DNA from: DATFQI01 sp963831105
GTDB lineage: Bacteria > Actinomycetota > Thermoleophilia > Solirubrobacterales > Solirubrobacteraceae
Assembly (NCBI GenBank): GCA_963831105.1
Contig: CAWHOS010000007.1
Span: forward strand, 124,001 to 188,000
Reading direction: 5' to 3'
Length of the DNA: 64,000 bases
In this document: one piece after another, positions 8,156 through 15,089 of the stretch
Position numbering within the stretch: the first letter of the stretch is position 1
How the letters are laid out: each line of letters starts with the position of its first letter
Program-made: the position numbers and the translations under genes
The notes under the pieces: generated by a model
What the model saw: only the letters and a program-made list of their open reading frames with translations
What the model was told of the DNA's origin: nothing
Database searches by the model: none

Positions 8156-9586
8156 TTACGAGTCTTCGGGGCCTCGCACGTCCGTGGGTGGGATGTCCTC
8201 TCGGAGGCCCTTGTAGGAGGGCTGGCGGAGCGTGTGGGCCGAGGTCCACTCGGAGTAGTCGACGGCGGCGACGAGGTCGGGCTCGACGAAGCGGGTGAGC
8301 TTCGGGGGCTGGCGGCCCTCGAAGGGGCTGGAATTCCGCGCCCGCCCAGCGAGCAGCTTGCCGAGGCGGTCGAGCTCGCGGTCGTCGAAGCCCGTGCCGA
8401 CGCGGCCGGCGTAGCGCAGCGCGCCGGAGTCGTCGTGGTAGCCGACGACGAGCGCTCCGAGGCGGCCGGCGCGGCCTCCCTCGCCTCCGAGCCAGCCGCC
8501 GATGACGGCCTCCGTGCGGCGGATGTTCTTGACCTTGAGCCAGCCCTGGGAGCGGCGGCCCGGGGTGTACGGGCAGTCGAGCCGCTTGGCGATGATGCCC
8601 TCGAGGCCCTGTGCCCGGGTGGCCTCCAGCAGCGCCGCGCCGTCGCCGACCCGGTGCGCCGGGGTCTGCCAGTTCGGCCCCTTCAGGCCCAGCTCGAGCA
8701 GCTGGGCGCGGCGCTCGTCGTAGGGCGCCTCCATCAGCGAGTGGCCGTCGAGGTAGAGCAGGTCGAAGATCACGTAGGCGACCGGGTTCGCGGCCGCGAG
8801 CCGCCGCTGCGCGCTCTCGGATGCGACGTGCATGCGGCTCTGGAGCACCTGGAAGCTCGGCTTGCCGTCAGGGCCGAACGCCACCACCTCGCCGTCGAGG
8901 ACCGCCTCGCGCGAGCCGAGCACCCGGCCGAGCTCGCGCAGCTCGGGGTAGCGCGGCGTGATGTCGTTGCCGTTGCGGCTCTCCAGCTTGAGCCGGCCGC
9001 CCACCGCGTAGCCGATCGCGCGCACGCCGTCCCACTTGACCTCGTAGCCCCAGCGCCCGTCGTCGGGCGGGAGCGTCCCCGTGCGCGCGAGCATCGGCGC
9101 GATCCTGGCCGGCATCGGCTCCCGGTCCGCGTCCTGCGGCGGGTCCATCCGGTGGATCATCCAGTTCTTGCCGCCCGTGCGGAACAGCACGTAGCGCCCC
9201 TCCAGGCGCTCGCCGTGGAAGGTGACCATCACCTCGTCCTCGCGGAACTTGTGCAGCTCGTAGGTCCCGCGGTCCCAGATCCGCATCGACCCCGCGCCGT
9301 ACTCCCCTTCCGGGATGTCGCCGTGGAACTCGAGGTACTCGAGCGGATGGTCCTCCGTGCGCACGGCGAGGTGGTTGCGCTCGGGATCGGGCGGGATGCC
9401 CTTCGGGACGGCCCAGGAGGCGAGCGTGCCCTCGTGCTCGAGCCGCAGGTCCCAGTGCATCGAGCGCGCGTGGTGCTCCTGGACGACGTAGCGCCGGCCG
9501 TCCTCCGCGGACCCCTCGGCGGGGGCAGGTTCCGGCGTCGCGCCGAAGTCGCGCTTGGCCCGGTAGGGCCCCAGCCGGTCGCCCAT
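8156..9586 (-). CDS. ligD: ATP-dependent DNA ligase with 3'-phosphoesterase domain (LigD type)
   Basis: End-joining ligase, 476 residues. An N-terminal LigD phosphoesterase domain (about 25-150) has VVQEHHARSMHWDLRLEHEG and HLAVRTEDHPLEYLEFHG. The adenylyltransferase domain follows, with nucleophile Lys in YEVKWDGVRAIGY near residue 184, then ESRNGNDIT, LDGEVVAF, YVIFDLLYLDGHSL, EGIIAKR and GWLKVKN. The C-terminal OB-fold ends near the stop. The polymerase/primase domain of full LigD is absent, so this is a PE-LIG form that would need a separate polymerase and Ku; neither is in the window. The ATG at 9586 gives the complete PE domain. It is divergent from the STAS gene. Confidence 0.93.
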   Translation of the reverse strand: MGDRLGPYRAKRDFGATPEPAPAEGSAEDGRRYVVQEHHARSMHWDLRLEHEGTLASWAVPKGIPPDPERNHLAVRTEDHPLEYLEFHGDIPEGEYGAGSMRIWDRGTYELHKFREDEVMVTFHGERLEGRYVLFRTGGKNWMIHRMDPPQDADREPMPARIAPMLARTGTLPPDDGRWGYEVKWDGVRAIGYAVGGRLKLESRNGNDITPRYPELRELGRVLGSREAVLDGEVVAFGPDGKPSFQVLQSRMHVASESAQRRLAAANPVAYVIFDLLYLDGHSLMEAPYDERRAQLLELGLKGPNWQTPAHRVGDGAALLEATRAQGLEGIIAKRLDCPYTPGRRSQGWLKVKNIRRTEAVIGGWLGGEGGRAGRLGALVVGYHDDSGALRYAGRVGTGFDDRELDRLGKLLAGRARNSSPFEGRQPPKLTRFVEPDLVAAVDYSEWTSAHTLRQPSYKGLREDIPPTDVRGPEDS

Positions 9587-9636
9587 GGACCCGAAACGGT
9601 ACCGAGCGACGCGCGGTTGGGTAATCTGCCCCCGCG

Positions 9637-10011
9637 ATGGAAGCCAACGCGATCGTGCTGGACGACACGGCCGGCGACGTCATCGTCGTCGTCGTGGAGG
9701 GCGAGCACGACATCTACACAGCGCCGACCCTGCGCGAGCGCCTCGACGAGGCACTGAGCCGGGGCGGCGGCATCGTCGTCGACCTCACGGCAGCGACCTT
9801 CGTGGACTCCTCGGTCCTGGGCGCGCTGCTGGACGCCCGGCGCCGGGCGCTCGAGTCCTCCCAAGGCTTCGTCGTCTGCGTCGGCGACACCGTCGAGCCG
9901 GGCGTGCAGCGGATCCTCGACATCACGGGCCTGGTACCGGTCCTGCCGGTGCTGCGCGGCCGCGAAGAGGCGATCGAGGCGGCCCGCACCAACGGCACCG
10001 CGGCCGGATGA
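9637..10011 (+). CDS. STAS-domain anti-sigma factor antagonist (RsbV/SpoIIAA-like)
   Basis: 124-residue cytosolic STAS protein of a partner-switching module. When unphosphorylated, such proteins bind the anti-sigma kinase and free the sigma factor. The phosphorylatable serine region is TFVDSSVLGALL (Ser58/59), after EHDIYTAPTLRERL. The ATG at 9637 is preceded by GGGTAA at 9619-9624 but not by a convincing -35 element. Its stop overlaps the start of the ATPase gene (ATGA at 10008-10011), so the antagonist and kinase are translationally coupled, as in rsbV-rsbW pairs. Confidence 0.92.
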   Translation: MEANAIVLDDTAGDVIVVVVEGEHDIYTAPTLRERLDEALSRGGGIVVDLTAATFVDSSVLGALLDARRRALESSQGFVVCVGDTVEPGVQRILDITGLVPVLPVLRGREEAIEAARTNGTAAG

Positions 10012-10499
10012 GCGACGCCGGCCCCGCCCCCGAAGTCGTCCTCAACATGCCCGCCCGGGCGGAGGGCGTCGGCGTCGTCCGCCAGGCGCTGGCGGGGATG
10101 GCCGACGCGCTGGCCTTCGACGCGGCCGTGCTGTCGGACATGAAGATGGCCGTCACGGAGGCCTGCACCAACGTCGTGGTCCACGCCTACGACGAGCAGG
10201 CGGGCGAGCTGGAGGTCCACATGCTCGCCGGCGAGGACGACCTCACGATCGTCGTGCGCGACCACGGCACGGGCATCCAGCCCAAGCCGGCCCGCACGGA
10301 GCCGCCCGCGCTCGGCCTCGGCCTGCCGCTGATCGCCGCGCTCTCGGACGCGTTCGAGCTGCGCGGCACCGCCGGCCAGGGCACCGAGGTGCGGATGTCC
10401 TTCGCCTACGTGCGCGACGGCGACCCGGCCGACGCGAACCCCGTCCCGGGCCAGGTCGGCGACGACGGGCGCTGGGAACCGGGCGAGCCGCCCGCCTAG
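10008..10499 (+). CDS. RsbW-like anti-sigma serine kinase (GHKL ATPase)
   Basis: 163-residue histidine-kinase-like ATPase that would bind a SigB-type sigma factor and phosphorylate its STAS partner. The N-box reads MAVTEACTNVVVHAYD, with the ATP/Mg-binding Glu and Asn. The G1 box is VRDHGTGI, and a glycine-rich LGLGLPLIAALSDAF gives the ATP lid. Residues 141-163 form a Gly/Pro/Asp-rich tail outside the domain. The ATG at 10008 overlaps the stop of the STAS gene. Transcription runs toward the RpoD-type sigma gene, with an inverted-repeat element between them. Confidence 0.92.
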   Translation: MSDAGPAPEVVLNMPARAEGVGVVRQALAGMADALAFDAAVLSDMKMAVTEACTNVVVHAYDEQAGELEVHMLAGEDDLTIVVRDHGTGIQPKPARTEPPALGLGLPLIAALSDAFELRGTAGQGTEVRMSFAYVRDGDPADANPVPGQVGDDGRWEPGEPPA

Positions 10500-10505
10500 C
10501 GGCAA

Positions 10506-10555
10506 GGAGCCCATCAAAGAGCCCCGCCACGCCCGGATCTTCTTTGACGGACTCC
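10506..10555. repeat. Dispersed inverted-repeat element 2, short copy, between convergent genes
   Basis: Arms GGAGCCCATCAAAGA (10506-10520) and TCTTTGACGGACTCC (10541-10555) are complementary at 13 of 15 positions, with a 20-nt interior. It fills the gap between two convergent genes, and the stop of the sigma gene begins inside its right arm. A longer relative lies at 36459-36567. The sense-strand order of the shared core (AGATCCGGGCGTG) matches that copy. A role as bidirectional terminator is likely. Confidence 0.85.
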
Positions 10556-11616
10556 TAGGCGGCCTGGCGCAGCGCGTCGAGCTCGCGCATCCGGCCGAGC
10601 CGGCCGAGCGCCTTTGACTCGATCTGGCGGACCCGCTCGGGCGTGATGCCGAGCTGGCGGCCGATCTCGCGCAGCGGCGTGGGATCGGCGCCCGCGATGC
10701 CGTAGCGCATCTCGACGACCGTGCGCTCGCGCTCGGGCAGCTCGCCGAGCGCGCGGCGCAGCGTCTCCTCGCGCAGCGAGATGTGCACGACGTCCTCGGG
10801 CGGCGGCGCGTCCGAGGGCAGCAGGTCGCCGAACGCGGCGTCTTCCTCCTCGCCGAGCGGGCGGTCCAGCGACGTCACCGTCCGCGCCGCGTCGCGCAGC
10901 GCGCGCAGCTCGTCGACGGCGATCCCGGCCTCGGCGGCGATCTCCTCGTCGCGCGGCGCCCGGTCCAGCTTGAGCGCCAGCGCGTTCTCGGCGCGGGCGA
11001 CCTTGCGCTGCGTGCGGACGAGGTTGATCGGAAGCTTGATCGTGCGGGCCTTCGCGTCCATCCCGCGCTCGACCGCCTGGCGGATCCACCACGTGGCGTA
11101 GGTCGAGAAGCGGTAGCCGCGGCGCCAGTCGAACTTCTCGACGGCGCGGATCAGGCCCAGGATGCCCTCCTGGATGAGGTCGAGCAGCGTCAGCTCGGAG
11201 CCCTGGTACTTCTTCGCGATCGACACGACGAGCCGCAGGTTCGCGTTGATCATGCGGTCCTTGGCGGCCAGGTCGCCGCGCTCGATCCGCTTCGCGAGCT
11301 CGATCTCCTCGGCCGGCCTCAGCAGCCGGTGGCGGCCGATCTCGTTGAGGAACAGCTGCAGCGTGTCGGTCGTGACAGTCGCCAGCGCGGCGTCGTCCAC
11401 CGGCGCCGCAACCGCGTCCTCGCGGCCGCAGTCGTCGCGCAGGTCGATCCCGCGCAGCTGCAACTGCTCGTAGAGGTTCCCGAGGTCGGTCTCCTCGAGC
11501 TCGAGGGCCTGCGCGAGCTCATCCACCTCGGAGAGGTCGAGGCAGCCGCGCTCCTCTCCCCTGTCGATGAGCGCCGCGATGGGCCCACCCGAGGCTTCAC
11601 TCGCTGTTGTCATCAC
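10555..11616 (-). CDS. RpoD/SigA-type sigma-70 factor
   Basis: 353-residue group 1/2 sigma factor. Region 1.2 is DTLQLFLNEIGRHRLLRPAE. Region 2 has INANLRLVVSIAKKYQG, LTLLDLIQEGILGLIRAVEK and the -10-binding RGYRFSTYATWWIRQAVERG. Region 3 follows, and region 4 ends with LREIGRQLGITPERVRQIES for -35 recognition. The N-terminus (residues 1-80) is short for a housekeeping sigma factor, so this may be the principal factor or an RpoD-like paralogue (HrdB/SigB-of-mycobacteria style). Start could be Met1 or Met2. It is divergent from the membrane-protein gene at 11732. Confidence 0.9.
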   Translation of the reverse strand: MMTTASEASGGPIAALIDRGEERGCLDLSEVDELAQALELEETDLGNLYEQLQLRGIDLRDDCGREDAVAAPVDDAALATVTTDTLQLFLNEIGRHRLLRPAEEIELAKRIERGDLAAKDRMINANLRLVVSIAKKYQGSELTLLDLIQEGILGLIRAVEKFDWRRGYRFSTYATWWIRQAVERGMDAKARTIKLPINLVRTQRKVARAENALALKLDRAPRDEEIAAEAGIAVDELRALRDAARTVTSLDRPLGEEEDAAFGDLLPSDAPPPEDVVHISLREETLRRALGELPERERTVVEMRYGIAGADPTPLREIGRQLGITPERVRQIESKALGRLGRMRELDALRQAA

Positions 11617-11670
11617 TGTGGATGACTCACCGGAACGGCGAGTGATGAAACGTCGGCCGCCCGCTCGTGC

Positions 11671-11697
11671 GTTTGATCACAGGCGATCGACGGGAAT
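11671..11697 (+). promoter_or_regulatory. SigB/SigF-type promoter (GTTT-N17-GGGAAT)
   Basis: The -35 GTTT is at 11671-11674 and the -10 GGGAAT at 11692-11697, with 17 nt between. This fits the GTTT-N15-17-GGGTAT class used by SigF/SigB-type factors in actinobacteria. It lies 35 nt upstream of the GTG of the membrane-protein gene. Confidence 0.55.
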
Positions 11698-11731
11698 CAT
11701 CCGGTCAAGACCTTCAAGGGAGGAACGACCC

Positions 11732-12529
11732 GTGTTCGAACGTTTCAAGAGAGACTCGGAAGGGACCGCCACCGATCGCGAGGCGCGCACCGCCAACGGT
11801 CGCACCGCCGTCGCCGAGCGGCCTGCGGACACCCGCACAACCGCGATGGAGGGCGAGACCGCCCACACGCGGACGCGCGACGAAGAGGCGCTTCGCGAGG
11901 AGCAGGCCACGCGTCGCCACACCCCCACGCGGGGCTCGACCGCCGCGACCGCCACGGGCGGAGCCGTCGGCACTCGTGAGCACATGCACGAGGCCCGGGC
12001 CCGCCAGCGCGAGGAGTACGGCGGGGTCAACTGGGGCGCCGCCTTCTTCGGCTGGCTCGTCGCGGTCGGCCTCGGCTCGCTGCTGGTCGCGATCCTCGCG
12101 GCCGCCGGCGCCGCCGTCGGCCTGACGGAGAACGTCTCGACGAGCGATGCCACCAGCAACGCGGAGACCATCGGCCTCGGCGGCGCGATCGCGCTGCTCG
12201 TCGTCCTGATGATCGCCTACTACTGCGGCGGCTACGTGGCCGGCCGGATGTCGCGCTTCGACGGCGCCCGCCAGGGCTTCGGCGCGTGGCTGTTCGGCAT
12301 CATCGTGACCATCGCGCTCGCGCTCGCGGCCGTGATCCTCGGCTCGGAGTACAACGTGCTCGAGCAGCTCAACCTCCCGTCGCTGCCCGTCGGCGACGCG
12401 ACGCTGACCACCGGCGGCGCCATCGCGCTCGCCGCGGTCGTGCTGGGCACCCTGCTGGCGGCCGTCATCGGCGGCAAGGCGGGCGAGCGCTACCACCGCA
12501 AGGTCGACCGCGTCGGCTTCGTCGACTAA
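11732..12529 (+). CDS. Multi-pass membrane protein with charged N-terminal tail, probably stress-induced
   Basis: 265 residues. Residues 1-95 are a hydrophilic Arg/Glu/Thr-rich cytoplasmic tail starting VFERFKRDSEGTATDREART. Four predicted transmembrane segments follow near 104-130 (WGAAFFGWLVAVGLGSLLVA), 150-172, 188-208 and 225-247, with small-residue faces and a short loop NVLEQLNLPSLPVGD. Similar proteins are annotated only as hypothetical or YrzE/TIGR04086-like membrane proteins, so I give no function. The GTG at 11732 follows GGGAGG by 8 nt. Upstream in-frame codons are open but lack a ribosome site. The SigB-type promoter suggests stress control. Confidence 0.75.
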   Translation: MFERFKRDSEGTATDREARTANGRTAVAERPADTRTTAMEGETAHTRTRDEEALREEQATRRHTPTRGSTAATATGGAVGTREHMHEARARQREEYGGVNWGAAFFGWLVAVGLGSLLVAILAAAGAAVGLTENVSTSDATSNAETIGLGGAIALLVVLMIAYYCGGYVAGRMSRFDGARQGFGAWLFGIIVTIALALAAVILGSEYNVLEQLNLPSLPVGDATLTTGGAIALAAVVLGTLLAAVIGGKAGERYHRKVDRVGFVD

Positions 12530-12546
12530 GCGAGCACGAACATCAC

Positions 12547-12578
12547 CCCACCGGCGTCTGCTTTCCGGCGCCGGTGGG
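12547..12578. terminator. Strong hairpin after the membrane-protein gene
   Basis: Stem CCCACCGGCG (12547-12556) pairs perfectly with CGCCGGTGGG (12569-12578) across a 12-nt loop, 18 bp after the stop at 12529. There is no T-run, so it may be a factor-dependent terminator or a leader element of the Crp/Fnr gene, whose ribosome site begins at 12582. Confidence 0.6.
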
Positions 12579-12590
12579 TAAGGGGAGGTC

Positions 12591-13412
12591 GTGGCGGGAG
12601 TCGCGATGCGCATGGTGAGAGCACCCGGAACGGTGCAGCTCCTCGAAGCCGACCCGGACCTCGGGGCGATGCTCTCCGACGTCCGCAGGGTCGAGGCCGA
12701 GCGGGAGCTGACGGTCCGGACCTATCAGGTACCCGCGGGCGCCTGGGACGTCGCACGCCTGAGCGGCACGTCGGGCGACCACGTCGGACTGCTGATCCTC
12801 GACGGCGTGCTCTCGCGCGAGCTCATGGTCGCCGACCAGGTGAGCGCCGAGCTGCTCGGCCCGGGCGACGTGATCCGGCCCTGGCAGACGGGCAACCGGG
12901 CGAGCCTGCTCCCCGTCGAGGCGGTGTGGTCGGTGCTCTCGCCGGTCACCGTCGCCGCTTTGGACCGCCACTTCGCGGTCGAGCTGGCCCGCTATCCCGA
13001 GATCACCTCCGTGCTCCTGGACCGCTTCGGCGAGCGCTCGATCCGCCTCGCCACCACCCAGGCGATCTCGCAGCTGACCCGCGTCGACCGCCGCCTGCGC
13101 GCGCTCTTCTGGCACCTCGCCGAGCGCTGGGGCCGCGTCTCCGGCCAGGGCGTGATCGTGCCGCTGGCGCTCACGCACCGCATCCTCGGCCAGCTCGTCG
13201 GCGCCCGCCGGCCGACCGTCTCGACCGCGCTGGCCGAGCTCGCCGACCGCGGCGAGCTCGTGCGCCGGCCGGACGGCTCGTGGCTGCTGCAGGGGGATCC
13301 CCCTGACGCCGAGACGCTGTCGCGCCGCCCGTCGTCGCACCAGCCCGATCTGATGCGCACCACGCGCCGCTTCGAGCGCGGCGGCGAGAGCACCTTCCGG
13401 CTCAGGGATTGA
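12591..13412 (+). CDS. Crp/Fnr-family transcription regulator
   Basis: 273 residues. The N-terminal cyclic-nucleotide-binding-type beta barrel (about 15-140) includes SGDHVGLLILDGVLSREL and SAELLGPGDVIRPW. A dimer helix follows, then a C-terminal winged HTH with LALTHRILGQLVGARRPTVS (about 190-215). The canonical cAMP-binding phosphate cassette (RxSA) is not recognisable, so the ligand is unknown. A 40-residue basic tail follows the HTH. The GTG at 12591 has GGGGAGG at 12582-12588. The stop overlaps that of the convergent epimerase gene by 11 bp. Confidence 0.88.
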   Translation: MAGVAMRMVRAPGTVQLLEADPDLGAMLSDVRRVEAERELTVRTYQVPAGAWDVARLSGTSGDHVGLLILDGVLSRELMVADQVSAELLGPGDVIRPWQTGNRASLLPVEAVWSVLSPVTVAALDRHFAVELARYPEITSVLLDRFGERSIRLATTQAISQLTRVDRRLRALFWHLAERWGRVSGQGVIVPLALTHRILGQLVGARRPTVSTALAELADRGELVRRPDGSWLLQGDPPDAETLSRRPSSHQPDLMRTTRRFERGGESTFRLRD

Positions 13413-14457
13413 CGCGACCCACACCGGTGCGCAGCTCGCGCACCCGCAGCGTCCCGCCCGCCGCGGCGTCCAGCGGGGGCGTCGCGCCACCGTCGCGCCG
13501 GCGCATCCCGTCGAGCAGCTCCAGCAGCGTCTCACCCGCGTCGTGGCGCGGCGTCCAGCCGAGCTCGCCGCGGATCCTCGAGACGTCCATCGCCGGCACG
13601 CCCAGCCCCATGTCGAGCCAACCGGGCGGCGTCGGCTGCAGCCGCGCCTTCCAGGTCCACTCCGCCGCGGCGCGCAGCACGCGCACCGGCACCCGCACGG
13701 GCCGCGCGCCGAGCAGCTCGCCGAGCTCGCGCGGCCCCAGCATGGGCTCCGCGGCGACGTTGTAGGGCCCGCGCGCGCTCGTGTCGGTCGCGGCCAGCCG
13801 GTAGGCCTCCGCGACGTCGTCGGCGTGCACCACCTGCACCACCAGCCGGTCCGTGACCGGCAGCACGGGCAGCAGGCGCGGGTGCAGCAGCGGCGAGGGC
13901 AGCAGCGGGCCCGCGAACAGCCGCCGGATCTCCTGCGCGGCGGTGCGCTGGAAGACCAGCCCGGGGCGCAGCCGCACCACGCGCAGCGCCGGATGGCGCG
14001 CCTCGACGGTGTCCAGCGCGCGCTCGGCGGCGGCCTTGTGGCGCGAGTAGAACGAGGCCTCGATGCCGTCCTTGGGCCACGACTCGTCCACCCGGCGGTC
14101 CTTCGGGCCCGGCGAGTACACGCCGACCGACGAAGCGTGGACGAGCGCCGCGGCGCCGGCCTGCGCCGCGGCCTCGAACACCCGCTTCGAGCCGACGAGG
14201 TTGACGCGCTCGAGCTCGCGCTCGTCGCGCGAGGGCTGGATGGCCCAGGCGAGGTGCACGACGGCGTCCGCGCCGGCGAGATGCGGCTCGAGCGGATCGG
14301 AAGCGACGTCGGCGCGCACCCAGCGCGTGCGCGGGTTGTGCCAGTCCGGCAGCCGCCGCGCGATGCCGACGATCTCCTCCACGCGCTCGTCCGCGGCCAG
14401 GGCCCGCAGCAGCGCGGTCCCGACGTTGCCCGTGGCGCCCGTGACGACGATCCGCAT
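13402..14457 (-). CDS. NAD-dependent epimerase/dehydratase (extended SDR)
   Basis: 351-residue extended short-chain dehydrogenase acting on a nucleotide sugar or similar substrate. The cofactor motif is VVTGATGNVGTALLRAL at the N-terminus, followed by DAVVHLAWA, VHASSVGVYSPG (catalytic Ser) and SFYSRHKAAAER (YxxxK). The C-terminus (GVPAMDVSRIRGELGWTPRH) is the usual substrate-side epimerase tail. The ATG at 14457 puts the Rossmann motif at the start; the longer upstream open frame has no family similarity. The substrate cannot be assigned. Confidence 0.9.
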   Translation of the reverse strand: MRIVVTGATGNVGTALLRALAADERVEEIVGIARRLPDWHNPRTRWVRADVASDPLEPHLAGADAVVHLAWAIQPSRDERELERVNLVGSKRVFEAAAQAGAAALVHASSVGVYSPGPKDRRVDESWPKDGIEASFYSRHKAAAERALDTVEARHPALRVVRLRPGLVFQRTAAQEIRRLFAGPLLPSPLLHPRLLPVLPVTDRLVVQVVHADDVAEAYRLAATDTSARGPYNVAAEPMLGPRELGELLGARPVRVPVRVLRAAAEWTWKARLQPTPPGWLDMGLGVPAMDVSRIRGELGWTPRHDAGETLLELLDGMRRRDGGATPPLDAAAGGTLRVRELRTGVGRVNP

Positions 14458-14547
14458 GCGGTCAGGCCTGCCCGGGGTCCCCATTAGGGAAACTGCGGGC
14501 CGGGTAGGTGACCGGAGAACCCAGAACCGACACAAGGAGACCCCGAC

Positions 14548-15057
14548 ATGACCGTCCGCTCCTCCTCCGAGGGCATCCTCTCCGACGAGCGCGCCGATGC
14601 CCGCAACGAGCTCATCGAGATGCTCAAGAAGGCCTATTTCATGGAGATCGAGACCGTGATGAGCTACATCACGAACTCGGTCAACCCCGACGGCGTCCGC
14701 GCCCAGGAGATCATCGAGTCCCTCAAGGAGGACGTCCAAGAGGAGCTCGGCCACGCGCAGGAGTTCGCCAACCGCATCAAGGAGCTCTACGGGACCGTCC
14801 CCGGCTCGATGGAGTTCACCCCCGAGCAGAGCTACCTGCAGCCGCCGGAGCAGCAGACCGACATCGTCCACGTCATCAAGGGCGTGATCGAGGCCGAGAC
14901 CGGCGCGATCGAGCACTACAACCGCATCATCGAGTTCACCGACGAGATCGACCCGGTGACCAACGACATGGTGATCGCGATCCTGCGCGACGAGGAGGGC
15001 CACCGCCGCCTCTTCGAGGGCTTCCTCCGCGAGTACGAGCTGGAGGGCCGCGGCTAG
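14548..15057 (+). CDS. Ferritin-like (bacterioferritin-type) di-iron protein
   Basis: 169-residue four-helix-bundle protein. The ligand pattern appears as FMEIETVMSYI (Glu), EELGHAQEFANRI (ExxH), GVIEAETGAIEHYNRII (Glu) and LRDEEGHRRLFEGFL (ExxH), the spacing of the ferritin/bacterioferritin superfamily. Likely role: iron storage or peroxide detoxification in the cytosol. The ATG at 14548 has AAGGAG at a normal distance. GGGTAG at 14502-14507 resembles a SigB-type -10, but there is no -35 match. It is followed 32 bp later by the phosphatase gene. Confidence 0.85.
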   Translation: MTVRSSSEGILSDERADARNELIEMLKKAYFMEIETVMSYITNSVNPDGVRAQEIIESLKEDVQEELGHAQEFANRIKELYGTVPGSMEFTPEQSYLQPPEQQTDIVHVIKGVIEAETGAIEHYNRIIEFTDEIDPVTNDMVIAILRDEEGHRRLFEGFLREYELEGRG

Positions 15058-15089
15058 GCGCAGATGCGCTTGGCCATAGACTTGCGGGC

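Noticed and set aside
14502..14507. GGGTAG upstream of the ferritin-like gene, and similar boxes at 9619-9624 and 22978-22983, as SigB-type promoters
   Set aside because: None has a convincing GTTT-like -35 at 15-17 nt, so I do not count them with the stronger set.
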